Source of the DNA: Filomicrobium sp.
GTDB taxonomy: Bacteria; Pseudomonadota; Alphaproteobacteria; Rhizobiales; Hyphomicrobiaceae
Assembly (NCBI GenBank): GCA_017792465.1
Contig: CP051234.1
Span: forward strand, 1,428,606-1,492,605
Reading direction: 5' to 3'
Length of the DNA stretch: 64,000 nt
The position numbers and the translations under genes are program-made. A model generated the notes under the pieces. It did not search any database. It was not told the origin of the DNA and was given only the letters and a program-made list of their open reading frames with translations. Positions 50,947 to 59,811 of this stretch are shown here, one piece after another (positions within the stretch are counted from its first letter, which is position 1; each line of letters starts with the position of its first letter).

Positions 50947-51123
50947 TTACTATCTTCTTTTTGGGCTTCCTCGTACATTTGCGTATACTAAAGCGGCCAG
51001 CCTTTGGCACGCATTTCGCCGTCTGGCTGCGTCACAACTGTTTGACTATTTGCAGATCTTTGGTTGCCGGTTAAGTTTGTTGCAGCACACAAACATTCTA
51101 TCGCCGCGAGGCCACATCGCCCC

Positions 51124-53283
51124 ATGACCCAAATCCCTGATTTCACGAAAATCGAGCTTGGCTCGGCAAGCGCTCCAGCCGTCAGCCCGGCCGCCGACGT
51201 TTGGACAACGCCAGAGGGGATCGACGTCAAGCCCGCCTACGGCGAAGCGGACCTCAAAGGCCTTGATTTCCTTGATACTTATCCGGGTATCCCGCCATTC
51301 CTGAGGGGGCCTTATCCCGCGATGTATGCGGCCCAGCCGTGGACGATCCGCCAGTATGCGGGCTTCTCGACGGCTGAAGAATCCAACGCCTTCTACCGCC
51401 GCAATATCGCGGCCGGGCAAAAGGGCCTGTCGGTGGCCTTCGATCTGGCGACCCACCGCGGCTACGATTCCGACCATCCGCGCGTCAAAGGCGATGTCGG
51501 GATGGCGGGCGTCGCGATCGATTCCATCTACGACATGCGCACGCTGTTTTCGGGCATCGACCTGTCACAGATGTCGGTGTCGATGACCATGAACGGCGCC
51601 GTGCTGCCGGTGCTGGCGCTTTTCATCGTGGCTGGTGAGGAGCAGGGCGTTTCGGCCGACAAGCTGTCGGGGACTATTCAGAACGACATCCTCAAAGAGT
51701 TCATGGTCCGCAACACGTACATCTACCCGCCCGAGCCTTCGATGCGGATCATTTCGGACATCTTCAGCTATACCAGCCAGAACATGCCGAAGTTCAACTC
51801 GATCTCGATTTCCGGCTACCACATGCAGGAAGCGGGCGCGACGGCGGACCTTGAGCTCGCCTATACGCTGGCTGACGGCATCCAGTATGCGCGCGCAGGG
51901 GTCGCCGCCGGGCTACCGATCGACCGCTTCGCGCCGCGCCTGTCGTTCTTCTGGGCGATCGGCATGAACTTCTTCATGGAAGTCGCGAAGATGCGGGCAG
52001 CGCGCATTCTCTGGGCAAAGATGGTCAAGGAAGAGTTCGCGCCTGAAAATGAGCGTTCGCTGTCGCTTCGTACCCACTCGCAAACGTCGGGCTGGTCGCT
52101 CACCGCGCAGGACGTCTTCAACAACGTGATCCGCACGGCGATCGAGGCGATGGCGGCAACGCAAGGCCATACGCAATCGCTGCACACCAACGGGCTCGAC
52201 GAAGCGATCGCACTACCGACCGACTTCTCGGCGCGTATCGCGCGCAACACGCAGCTCTTCCTGCAGCAGGAATCGGGCATCTGCCGGATTGCCGATCCGT
52301 GGGGCGGTTCGGCTTATGTCGAGCGGCTGACGCACGATCTGGCCGCGCGCGCCATGGGCCACATCGAGGAAGCCGAGAACCTTGGCGGCATGGCCAAGGC
52401 GATTGCCGCCGGCGTTCCCAAAATGCGTATCGAAGAAGCCGCGGCACGGACGCAGGCGCGCATCGATTCCGGTCAGCAGACCATCGTCGGCGTCAACAAG
52501 TACAAGGTCGAAAACGACGCCATCATCGAGCTTTTGAAGGTCGACAATAATTCGGTTCGCTCGCAGCAGATCGAGAAGCTGAAACGGCTCCGCGCCGAGC
52601 GCAACGAGGCCGAGACGCAGGCCGCCCTTGAAGCCCTGACCAAGGGCGCGGAAGGCAAAGCCAACCTCTTGGAGCTTGCCGTGGAGGCGGCACGCAAAAT
52701 GGCGACCGTCGGCGAGATCTCGGATGCCATGGAAAAGGTTTTCACCCGGCACCGTGCGGAAATCCGCGCGATCTCCGGTGTCTACAAAGCGGAGGCGCAG
52801 TCTGTGAACAAGGATATCGACCGTGTGTTGCAGATGGTGGATACGTTCGAGGCCAACGACGGGCGGCGTCCGCGTATCCTGATCGCCAAGATGGGTCAGG
52901 ACGGACACGACCGCGGGCAGAAGGTGATCGCATCGGCGTTTGCCGATCTGGGCTTCGACGTTGATATCGGGGCATTGTTTGCAACGCCGGAAGAGGCTGC
53001 GCGCCAGGCGGTCGAGAACGACGTGCATATCGTCGGCGTGTCGTCGCTGGCGGCCGGCCACCTGACGCTGGTGCCGGAACTTCGCGAAGCGCTTGAAGCG
53101 CAGGGTCGCGGCGACATCATGATCGTCGTCGGCGGTGTTATCCCACCGGCCGATTACGACGCGCTCTTCAAGGCCGGCGCCAAGGCTGTGTTCGGTCCGG
53201 GCACCAACATTCCGGAAGCCGCCGCCGACCTGATCGCCAAGCTCAACAGCATGCTGGGCTATTCGAAAGAAGCAGCGGAGTAA
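51124..53283 (+). CDS. mcmA: Methylmalonyl-CoA mutase, large (catalytic plus B12-binding) subunit
   Basis: A 719-residue B12-dependent mutase interconverting methylmalonyl-CoA and succinyl-CoA, full length with both domains. The catalytic barrel shows [29 protein letters not shown] (split by the [11 protein letters not shown]-like motif), [15 protein letters not shown] and [12 protein letters not shown]. The C-terminal domain carries the cobalamin motif DGHDRG (His is the cobalt ligand) with [16 protein letters not shown] and [10 protein letters not shown]. In serine-cycle methylotrophs it works in the ethylmalonyl-CoA route of glyoxylate regeneration. Start at ATG 51124; meaB lies 5.5 kb downstream. 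No cobalamin riboswitch is seen upstream. Confidence 0.96.
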   Translation: MTQIPDFTKIELGSASAPAVSPAADVWTTPEGIDVKPAYGEADLKGLDFLDTYPGIPPFLRGPYPAMYAAQPWTIRQYAGFSTAEESNAFYRRNIAAGQKGLSVAFDLATHRGYDSDHPRVKGDVGMAGVAIDSIYDMRTLFSGIDLSQMSVSMTMNGAVLPVLALFIVAGEEQGVSADKLSGTIQNDILKEFMVRNTYIYPPEPSMRIISDIFSYTSQNMPKFNSISISGYHMQEAGATADLELAYTLADGIQYARAGVAAGLPIDRFAPRLSFFWAIGMNFFMEVAKMRAARILWAKMVKEEFAPENERSLSLRTHSQTSGWSLTAQDVFNNVIRTAIEAMAATQGHTQSLHTNGLDEAIALPTDFSARIARNTQLFLQQESGICRIADPWGGSAYVERLTHDLAARAMGHIEEAENLGGMAKAIAAGVPKMRIEEAAARTQARIDSGQQTIVGVNKYKVENDAIIELLKVDNNSVRSQQIEKLKRLRAERNEAETQAALEALTKGAEGKANLLELAVEAARKMATVGEISDAMEKVFTRHRAEIRAISGVYKAEAQSVNKDIDRVLQMVDTFEANDGRRPRILIAKMGQDGHDRGQKVIASAFADLGFDVDIGALFATPEEAARQAVENDVHIVGVSSLAAGHLTLVPELREALEAQGRGDIMIVVGGVIPPADYDALFKAGAKAVFGPGTNIPEAAADLIAKLNSMLGYSKEAAE

Positions 53284-53334
53284 CTGCTCGGGACGATGCC
53301 CAAGGGTTTGGGAGATGAGTTTGGGCAGGGCTTC

Positions 53335-53577
53335 ATGCAGCGTGTTTTGATCACGGCTGGCTGCCTGTTGATGCTGGCTTGGTTGGCGCTAACGGGTTCC
53401 GGCAAAGGCATCGTTGTCTGGCAATCGAAGCCTTACGTCGCCCAGGGTCATAGCCGTCCGGCGATCCGCTGCACCTATTTCGATGGGACGCGTATTTTCG
53501 AACGCGGGTTTCTCTATACGCCCGGCGGCGGGCTTGGCTATTCGCGCTGCCCGATCCTGGCGGAAGAAATGTTCTAG
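53335..53577 (+). CDS. Small membrane-anchored hypothetical protein
   Basis: An 80-residue product: an N-terminal hydrophobic helix (VLITAGCLLMLAWLALTG) then a short periplasmic domain with two Cys (AIRCTYFDGTRIFERGF ... SRCPILAEE). ATG 53335 was chosen at the start of the helix; an ATG at 53296 would add 13 residues. It resembles small YobH-like proteins in size and layout, but that is weak. It follows mcmA closely and may be cotranscribed. Confidence 0.55.
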   Translation: MQRVLITAGCLLMLAWLALTGSGKGIVVWQSKPYVAQGHSRPAIRCTYFDGTRIFERGFLYTPGGGLGYSRCPILAEEMF

Positions 53578-53579
53578 GC

Positions 53580-54000
53580 GCCTTCTTTCGTCAACACGGC
53601 GCAAGCTTGTGTTGAGCTTGGATGCCCTAGTTTTTTGCTTGGCCCTTCGGATGCCCACATAGCATCCGGGCCATGACATTCTTCTTTGGCGCTTCGGTTG
53701 CCTAGTGCCAACCGCGCCATGGCATTCTTCTTTGGCGCGCCAGATGCCCACAGCTCAGTTGGTTTGGCTCACACTTCCTAAAGTCGTGTGAGGCTGTTCG
53801 CGCAACCGGCGCATGACTTCTTAGTTGACCCTTCGGATGCCCAGTGCCAACCGGGCCATGACATTTTTTGGGCCCTTCGGGTGCCGACCAGCACCCGGGC
53901 CGTGACAACCAGCCAAGACTGTCGTCTCGGAACGGCAACGACTTTGCAGAGAATTGTACGGCGCCGGTTGCGCGAGGCGAAGCCGAAGCGTGGGCAACCG
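53580..54000. repeat. Composite palindromic repeat region 4
   Basis: No gene. Type-A hairpins are at 53590-53615 (GTCAACAC/GTGTTGA) and 53768-53792 (CTCACAC/GTGTGAG). Type-B hairpins are at 53641-53672 (GGATGC/GCATCC), 53688-53718 (GGTTG/CAACC), about 53827-53858 (mixed arms) and 53871-53901 (GGGTGC/GCACCC). A degraded type-B element surrounds the second type-A copy. It is the densest such region in the window. Confidence 0.85.
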
Positions 54001-54015
54001 AAGGCGCCAACAAAA

Positions 54016-54052
54016 AATGCCCCCGGAGTTCATCGCTCCGGGGGCTGTTTTT
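54016..54052. terminator. Bidirectional terminator
   Basis: Perfect arms CCCCCGGAG / CTCCGGGGG with a 7-base loop, followed by TTTTT on the plus strand and by TTTTTT on the minus strand, beside the end of the gene at 54073. Confidence 0.88.
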
Positions 54053-54072
54053 AGGCTAAGCGCCTGCTGGTC

Positions 54073-54393
54073 TTACCACCAGCCGCGGCAGATGAAGTAC
54101 TTCTTCTTCCAGAAGAACGAACCCGTCCACTTCCACTTCTTCTTGTAGAAGTGGCAGCCACCGAAACCGCCATGGAAATTGTTGAAGCGGTGGAAGCGAT
54201 GGAAGCGGCGGAATTTGCGGAAGCGGCGGCCACCAACTTGGTGGACGTCTGCAGCCGTCGTCGTTGCGACGTTCAGGTTCTTCATGCTCTGGAGACCTGC
54301 TGCTTCAGCCTGTCCGGCACCGCCAGAAAGACCGGCGACTGCGATACCTGCACCCAGAACCAGTGCAGCGGCGAATTTCTTGAACTTGCTCAT
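54073..54393 (-). CDS. Small secreted protein rich in Arg, His, Phe, Trp and Lys
   Basis: A 106-residue product with a signal peptide (ALVLGAGIAVAGLSGGAGQAEA). The mature part has a striking basic-aromatic tract (RRFRKFRRFHRFHRFNNFHGG) and then a Lys/Trp/Phe-rich end with two Cys (CHFYKKKWKWTG ... FICRGWW). Terminators lie on both sides, so the gene is monocistronic, and its start is preceded by a GGAG-type site. No family name is recognised. The composition suggests binding to metal, nucleic acid or anionic envelope polymers; that is inference. Confidence 0.75.
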   Translation of the reverse strand: MSKFKKFAAALVLGAGIAVAGLSGGAGQAEAAGLQSMKNLNVATTTAADVHQVGGRRFRKFRRFHRFHRFNNFHGGFGGCHFYKKKWKWTGSFFWKKKYFICRGWW

Positions 54394-54551
54394 GTCGAAT
54401 ATTCTCCTTGGATAGGTTTGATTTTTGTCGGCGTGACATCGCGTTTGGCGATTGCCATTCGCTTGAGGAGAAAATGATCGTTCTGAGCGCGGACGGCTGT
54501 GCCGCAGGAGACATCGAGAAGTCTTTGCGGGAATGGATTGAGCTGATGGTA

Positions 54552-54584
54552 AAAGAAAAGCCCCTGACCGGAGGCCAAGGGCTT
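54552..54584 (-). terminator. Terminator of the minus-strand gene at 54629-55615
   Basis: AAGCCC(TTGGCC) and GG(TCAG)GGGCTT arms on the minus strand are followed by TTTTCTTTT, 45 bases after the gene's stop. Confidence 0.75.
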
Positions 54585-54628
54585 GATTTCCTGGATTATT
54601 TTACGAACGGCTCACGGGCCGATCACAT

Positions 54629-55615
54629 TCAATTGAGGCGGTCGTACCAATGCTTTTTGACTTCCGTCTCGCGCTTTTCAGGCTTTGCTTTCTTGACCGT
54701 CGTCATCCAGCCTTCGCCTTCATCGACGGCAGCAACCGAGGATTGGCTCTTTAGTGCCGCGACCGCCTGATAGCTTGAGCCGCCATCATAACAACCGCCG
54801 ACGCAATCAATCGAGCTGGCTGAAGTTGCGACGACGCCGGCCTTGATCGGCTTCTCGTTTACCGGCCCGCGCGCGTTGCGGCGTTCCAGATAAACGATCT
54901 CCGGGCTGCGTTCGGCACAGCCGGCTTCGCAGACAACGACAAAGTCGTCGGGGTGGGCAGCGGCCAGCGGATGCGGCGGCTTTTCCTTGTGCTTCTTGAA
55001 TTTCTGAAGCGCCCACTGATCGAATATGTCGGTCTTGTGGGCCGGTTCGACGGCGGCGACCTGGACTTCTTTGGCTGCTTTTTCCGGCTTTGCTTCTGCG
55101 GTCAATTCGTCTGCAGGCTCGATTTCGACCGGGCCGGGCTCGGAGACGTGTTGGATATCGCTGCCATGTTCCGGAGAGGTGTCACTCGAAGGCGTCGCGT
55201 TTTCGAGGGGTTTTGCGGCCTCTTTGCCTTCGGCCTTCTCATCCTCATAAGCTTGGGATGCGGCCTGCATCAGGGGATCGGCTTCGACGGAGATCGGCTC
55301 GGCCTCCTTGGCCATAGTCGCTTCGTGGGCGACCGGCTCTTGAGGCTTTTCGTTGACGATCGTGACCGGCTGTTCGGCGATTTCAGGGCCCATCTCGGGT
55401 CCGGTTTCTGGTCCGTCAAGATGGTCAGCAGCACCTTGTGCCTCGGGTGCGCCTTGCGATTTTGCAATCGGCTCGATCGTGACGTCTTGGGCGGCTGCCG
55501 GAAGTGAAACAGCAACAGCGCAGATCAACAGGAATGAGGTGAGGCTTGCGGCGCATATTGCGGCCTGATGGCTGCGGCCCTGCGAGGCCGGCCGGAACTT
55601 CAACGCGTGGAACAT
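54629..55615 (-). CDS. Exported low-complexity acidic protein with conserved Cys-containing C-terminal region
   Basis: A 328-residue protein; ATG 55615 is preferred over the ATG at 55630. A signal/anchor (ASLTSFLLICAVAVSLPAAAQ) is followed by ~150 residues of Glu/Pro/Ala-rich disordered sequence. The C-terminal part is more ordered and has paired cysteines (VVVCEAGCAERSPEIVYLERR and DCVGGCYDGGSSYQ). It ends KKHWYDRLN. No known family. A near CtrA-type site lies ~65 bases upstream (55678-55692). Function unknown. Confidence 0.7.
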   Translation of the reverse strand: MFHALKFRPASQGRSHQAAICAASLTSFLLICAVAVSLPAAAQDVTIEPIAKSQGAPEAQGAADHLDGPETGPEMGPEIAEQPVTIVNEKPQEPVAHEATMAKEAEPISVEADPLMQAASQAYEDEKAEGKEAAKPLENATPSSDTSPEHGSDIQHVSEPGPVEIEPADELTAEAKPEKAAKEVQVAAVEPAHKTDIFDQWALQKFKKHKEKPPHPLAAAHPDDFVVVCEAGCAERSPEIVYLERRNARGPVNEKPIKAGVVATSASSIDCVGGCYDGGSSYQAVAALKSQSSVAAVDEGEGWMTTVKKAKPEKRETEVKKHWYDRLN

Positions 55616-55677
55616 AGCACCCTGCAACACTGGAACGAAAACCTGGGTAAACGGTAACCGACTGTCCCATAAAGCGG

Positions 55678-55692
55678 TTAACGAACGTTTAC
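55678..55692. promoter_or_regulatory. CtrA-box-like site (TTAA-N7-TTAC)
   Basis: TTAA-CGAACGT-TTAC differs in one base from TTAA-N7-TTAA and sits about 65 bases before the start of the minus-strand gene, where a promoter is expected. It is a candidate only. Confidence 0.3.
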
Positions 55693-55757
55693 GTGTCCGG
55701 TGGCGAGGTGACGGTGGTCGCCACTGATGCGAGCGAGGTTATAGCTGCGGGAACGCG

Positions 55758-56285
55758 TCAGCGGGTGTGCTTATAAAATTCCGGCGAACCGGCCTTGCCC
55801 GCGTTGATAATGAGGACGTTGCGGAAGTCCGAAGGCACATCGGCGACGGCGACCGGCTGACGTTCGGCGGCCGGGGCTGTTGGATCGACCTGCAAGGACC
55901 GCAGCTTCTTGGCGATCTCAGCGGGTTTACGCTGAGGGATCGGGACATCGACGGGCACGGCCGGTGGTGGTTCTTCGGCTGGCGGGGACGTATCGAATGC
56001 CGGCTGAGCCTGCGGAGCGCCCGGCTGCTCTAACGGCTGCGGCTGATAAGGCGCGGGTTGCGTTGCAGGTTGTGGAGCTGGCGCGGCCGGAATTGGCCTA
56101 CCGTAGTACTTGGCAATGCAGGGATCGGTCTGAATCAGCGCTTCGATCTGGTCGGGGCGCAGTGTCAGAACGCGTCCGTCATCACAGATGAACGTCTCTT
56201 CGGCTGTCGCGGGGGCGGCAGCTAAGCCGGCGCCAATCGCGCATACAGAGACCATGCAGAGGAGTTTTGTCAGGTTGCGGAACAT
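55758..56285 (-). CDS. Exported proline-rich hypothetical protein
   Basis: A 175-residue product starting at ATG 56285, preceded by GGAAGGAAGCG. It has a signal peptide (LLCMVSVCAIGAGLAAAPATA), then a short folded segment with two Cys (ETFICDDGRVLTLRPDQIEALIQTDPCIAKYYG) typical of a small disulfide-held domain. The rest is a Pro/Gln/Ala-rich linker with IPQRKP and a terminal NVLIINAGKAGSPEFYKHTR-like tail. No family recognised. It may be anchored to or span the cell wall. Confidence 0.7.
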   Translation of the reverse strand: MFRNLTKLLCMVSVCAIGAGLAAAPATAEETFICDDGRVLTLRPDQIEALIQTDPCIAKYYGRPIPAAPAPQPATQPAPYQPQPLEQPGAPQAQPAFDTSPPAEEPPPAVPVDVPIPQRKPAEIAKKLRSLQVDPTAPAAERQPVAVADVPSDFRNVLIINAGKAGSPEFYKHTR

Positions 56286-56437
56286 CGCTTCCTTCCTGCC
56301 CGTTGGAGCGTCCGTCACAGATTTCGGCTGGAAACTGCGACTCAATCAAGGCGCCTTGATGAGCATAGAAGCAGCGGTCGAAAAATCCACCGCTGGTGGG
56401 AAAGTTTACCGCGCCTATGCTCTTTTGGGCGATCGGC

Positions 56438-58540
56438 TCAAGGCCTGACCTTGGCGGGGTAGCGCCAATAGTTGCCCTTTTCGGTTTCGACGCGCTCGAG
56501 TTCCGGCAGCCGCACTTCCGGTGGTCGAATTCCGGTACTGATCAGCTTGCCGATATCTTCCAGAAGCGCATTGTTTTCTGCGTATCCTGAGTGGTTGATG
56601 CCAACCGAATCCATGCTGGTCGCCGTCGCATCGATGGTATCAATGCCCTTGATGACAACCGGTCCGCTTGCGGGCACATCGCCAGCGCGCGGGATGCCGC
56701 CGTTGACGCGCCTTGAAACCTGCAACGCGGTATCGTTGGCGGCTGCATAAAGGGTGATGCCGTCGGCGATGCCGGTGATCGACGAAACGATATTCTCGAA
56801 GTTGTCTCGGTCGACGTCGGGTGCGGCCAGAATCAACTGCGAAATCAAGACGCCTTCCGGCAGAGTGTGTTTGAGATCCTGCAGCACGCGCAACAGTGGT
56901 TGGTTACCCATCGAGTGGGCGATGATGCTAAGCTTCTTGGCGCCGGTTTCATCGCGCACCATCTGCAGGAACTTGCGCAGATATGGCTCGGATTGCGCCG
57001 CGCTCTCGCGGTCGTAGGTATAGCCTTGCAGCGTTCCACCCGACGGCCAGCTATAAAGGAAGGCCGCGCCGTCGAATTTCAGGTCGTAGGCAATCTGTGC
57101 GGTGCGGAAGAGCGCGTTGTCGAACTTGGTCTTGTAGCCGTGCACGAAGACGAGCGCATGGTCGTTGAAGCGTTCCGATGCACCGAGGCGCTCGCGGACC
57201 AGGGCGAGGAATTCCTCTTTGGTCAGCGCTTTAATATCTTCCAGCGTGAAGTGCTTCTTGGGATCTTCTTCGGCCTCGTAAAGCTTGATGTCGAGGTATG
57301 GGATGACGATCGCCCATGGCCGTTCGACCATCGGCACCTGATGCTGCTTGGGGATCGTGACGAGCGCGCGGCCCAGTTCGAGTTTGCGGCCGCGCTGCCA
57401 GTCGTAGGTCACCCGTTCGGTCGTATCTGTGCGCTGGCGGTCGGTTCCGTAAAAGACCGGGACCACCGACCAATCCTTTTCTTCTTCTTTGTCGGCGGCC
57501 TCAGTGGAAGCTGCCGGCGCTTCGGGAGCAGCCGTCGCTGACGGCGATCCCGGGGCAGCAGGGCTGTCAGACGCCGGTGGGGCACCTGGAATGGGTAGGC
57601 TTTCGAGATTTCCCAGACCATCCCTTGGTGGCTCGATGAGCGCGACGTCGGGCATGGAAGTTGGCGGGGCGGGTTCTATCGCTTCTTCGGATTCGGCTGC
57701 CTCGGGGGCTGCCATCTCACGCGCCGCGCCAACTTCAGCGGAACTGTCGGGCGCTGATGAGCCAGAACCGGCAGCGGACGGGCCGGAGGGAACCGAAGCC
57801 GGTCCGCGGGACGCCGACCCAGCACCGGAACTTCTGGGTGCGCCTGCACGCTGGCGATAGGAAAATCCACGTTCGTTGCTGCGTTTGTAGTAGCGCCGCA
57901 CGGGGCGCTGGCTTGGCCGGGTGACGGGCGTTGTTGTGCCGTCCTCGCTCGCTCCATTTGCCGCAGCGGGGGTGTCTGCTTCGCCGGCATCTGATGGTGC
58001 TGCGGCGGTTTCCTCCTCGCGCAAAGGTGCAGGTGCGCTCTCTTCTGAACTGCGGTCGGCCATCGCTGGTTCGCTGGCCGTTTCGCTTTCGCCTTCGGCG
58101 TCGCTGACGTCGGAGGGGGCGGCTTTGTCGTCGGATGAGGCGGCTGATTTCTGATCCGGCTCGCTGCCGAGCTTTTTCACGATGCCGTCGCCGGCTTGTT
58201 TTTCCTTGGTCGCATCGGCACGACGGCGTTCCTGCTCTGCTTTTGCTTCGTCCTCACTCGGGGCGGCTTCGGCCTTTTCATCCTGTTCCGGAACGACCGG
58301 GCGCTCCATCTGCTGCGATGGTGCAGCCTTATCGGCCATCTCTTCCTGTTTCAGCGCTCCGCCAGGCCCAAACACGAAGAACAGGATCGCGGGAACGACA
58401 ATCACGGCGCCAAGCAGCACACGGGTGACCGCCCTGACGACGACGTGGGTGCCTTCGACAATGCGCCAAGCCAAAATGTACATTCCGAGCGCCAGAACCA
58501 GAATACCGGCGATCCACAGCCAAATCGGCAAATCAGACAT
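56438..58540 (-). CDS. Large membrane-anchored alpha/beta hydrolase, DUF900 family
   Basis: A 700-residue protein with two N-terminal membrane segments (IWLWIAGILVLALGMYIL and ~35-57) and ~300 residues of Ala/Ser/Glu/Pro-rich disordered sequence. A C-terminal DUF900 alpha/beta-hydrolase domain starts near VFYGTDRQRTD. The nucleophile motif is AHSMGN (GxSxG-like), and ALVFVHGYKTKFDNALFRTAQIAYDL and FLYSWPSGG precede it; HSGYAEN near the end may supply the histidine. Family members are esterase/lipase-like with unknown substrates. The disordered middle is unusually long. Confidence 0.85.
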   Translation of the reverse strand: MSDLPIWLWIAGILVLALGMYILAWRIVEGTHVVVRAVTRVLLGAVIVVPAILFFVFGPGGALKQEEMADKAAPSQQMERPVVPEQDEKAEAAPSEDEAKAEQERRRADATKEKQAGDGIVKKLGSEPDQKSAASSDDKAAPSDVSDAEGESETASEPAMADRSSEESAPAPLREEETAAAPSDAGEADTPAAANGASEDGTTTPVTRPSQRPVRRYYKRSNERGFSYRQRAGAPRSSGAGSASRGPASVPSGPSAAGSGSSAPDSSAEVGAAREMAAPEAAESEEAIEPAPPTSMPDVALIEPPRDGLGNLESLPIPGAPPASDSPAAPGSPSATAAPEAPAASTEAADKEEEKDWSVVPVFYGTDRQRTDTTERVTYDWQRGRKLELGRALVTIPKQHQVPMVERPWAIVIPYLDIKLYEAEEDPKKHFTLEDIKALTKEEFLALVRERLGASERFNDHALVFVHGYKTKFDNALFRTAQIAYDLKFDGAAFLYSWPSGGTLQGYTYDRESAAQSEPYLRKFLQMVRDETGAKKLSIIAHSMGNQPLLRVLQDLKHTLPEGVLISQLILAAPDVDRDNFENIVSSITGIADGITLYAAANDTALQVSRRVNGGIPRAGDVPASGPVVIKGIDTIDATATSMDSVGINHSGYAENNALLEDIGKLISTGIRPPEVRLPELERVETEKGNYWRYPAKVRP

Positions 58541-58795
58541 CTAAAACAGCCCCATCTTTTAATACCTCCGGCCTCGCGCGCGGCGGCAAAACACTTTCAA
58601 AACTCCGTGGCGCACTCTAACAGGGCCAATGTGACGCGCAATTGACCCCGTTTAGGAGCGATTTTCCCGGTCCAAGTCCTAACTCAGGCGGTCTTGGCGC
58701 GAGGAAGGTCTTGCAGGTCTTGGCGTTTGTGGCGATGTTCCGAACACGAAATTACGGAGCCAACACACGTGAATACACAAAATGCCGGAAGTGCG

Positions 58796-59800
58796 ATGCC
58801 TGTCGCAAGACGCGGCCCGCTGACGGCGCAAGACTATGCAGACGGCATCGCGAGTGGCGATCGCGCCCTCCTTGCCAGAGCCATTACGCTGATCGAAAGC
58901 ACGAAGCCGCAACATCAGGAGCTGGCGCAGCAGGTTCTGCAGCTGCTGATGCCGCGAACGGGCGGGTCAATCCGGCTGGGGATCACCGGAGTTCCCGGCG
59001 TCGGCAAGTCGACGTCGATCGATCAGCTCGGGCTTAATCTGGCAGAAGCGGGCCACAAGGTCGCCGTGCTAGCGGTCGATCCGACATCTAAGCGGACTGG
59101 CGGCTCGATTTTGGGCGACAAGACGCGGATGGCGCGGCTGGCTGTGCATCCGAGCGCTTTCATCCGGCCATCGCCGACATCGGGAACGCTGGGCGGGGTG
59201 ACGCGCAAGACGCGCGAGACGATGGCACTTGTCGAGGCATTCGGCTTCGATGTCGTGATTGTCGAAACCGTCGGTGTGGGACAGTCGGAAACGGCCGTTG
59301 CCGATATGGTCGACTTCTTCCTCGTGCTTTTGCTACCGGGTGGCGGCGACGATCTGCAGGGCATCAAGAAAGGCATCATCGAGATCGCCGACATGATCGC
59401 CATCAACAAGGCCGACGGTGAGAACGTCGTGCGGGCCAAAGCGTCGGCGGCGGAATATCGCAACGCGCTGCATATCCTGGCTCCGAAATCGGCAACGTGG
59501 TCGCCGCCGGTCATCACGATTTCCGGCATCGGCAATCAGGGCCTCGAAGACCTCTGGGCGAAGGTTCTGCAGCATCGCGACTTGATGACGGCGTCTGGCG
59601 AATTTCAGACCCGCCGTCAGCGCCAGGCCGTCGAATGGATGCGCGACATGCTGGAAGAGCGTCTGATGAGCGCGCTCAAGGCCAATCCGAAGGTCGCCGC
59701 CGAGCTACCGCAGATCGAAGCCGACGTGCGCGCCGGACAGCTCCTGCCGACGCTGGCGGTCGAACGGATCGTGGATTTGATGGGGCTCAAACAAGCCTAG
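58796..59800 (+). CDS. meaB: Methylmalonyl-CoA mutase-associated GTPase MeaB
   Basis: A 334-residue G-protein chaperone that protects and reloads B12 in methylmalonyl-CoA mutase. P-loop GVPGVGKST, then the AVDPTSKRTGGSILGDKTRM switch region, VETVGVGQSE and the guanine motif NKADG are all present. The ATG at 58796 has GGAAG close by; a GTG at 58769 with GGAG upstream is an equal alternative. It is paired by function with mcmA 5.5 kb upstream but not cotranscribed. Confidence 0.95.
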   Translation: MPVARRGPLTAQDYADGIASGDRALLARAITLIESTKPQHQELAQQVLQLLMPRTGGSIRLGITGVPGVGKSTSIDQLGLNLAEAGHKVAVLAVDPTSKRTGGSILGDKTRMARLAVHPSAFIRPSPTSGTLGGVTRKTRETMALVEAFGFDVVIVETVGVGQSETAVADMVDFFLVLLLPGGGDDLQGIKKGIIEIADMIAINKADGENVVRAKASAAEYRNALHILAPKSATWSPPVITISGIGNQGLEDLWAKVLQHRDLMTASGEFQTRRQRQAVEWMRDMLEERLMSALKANPKVAAELPQIEADVRAGQLLPTLAVERIVDLMGLKQA

Positions 59801-59811
59801 AATTAGCGCCG

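Noticed and set aside
50947-51123. A possible cobalamin riboswitch upstream of the B12-dependent mutase
   Set aside because: The conserved B12-box sequence is absent from this short leader.
32921-54000. Repeat regions as a CRISPR array
   Set aside because: The hairpins are spaced irregularly, lie in both orientations and in separate gaps, lack uniform spacers, and no cas gene is present.
56867-57541. A 224-codon plus-strand frame
   Set aside because: Antisense to the DUF900 hydrolase domain, which has clear motifs.
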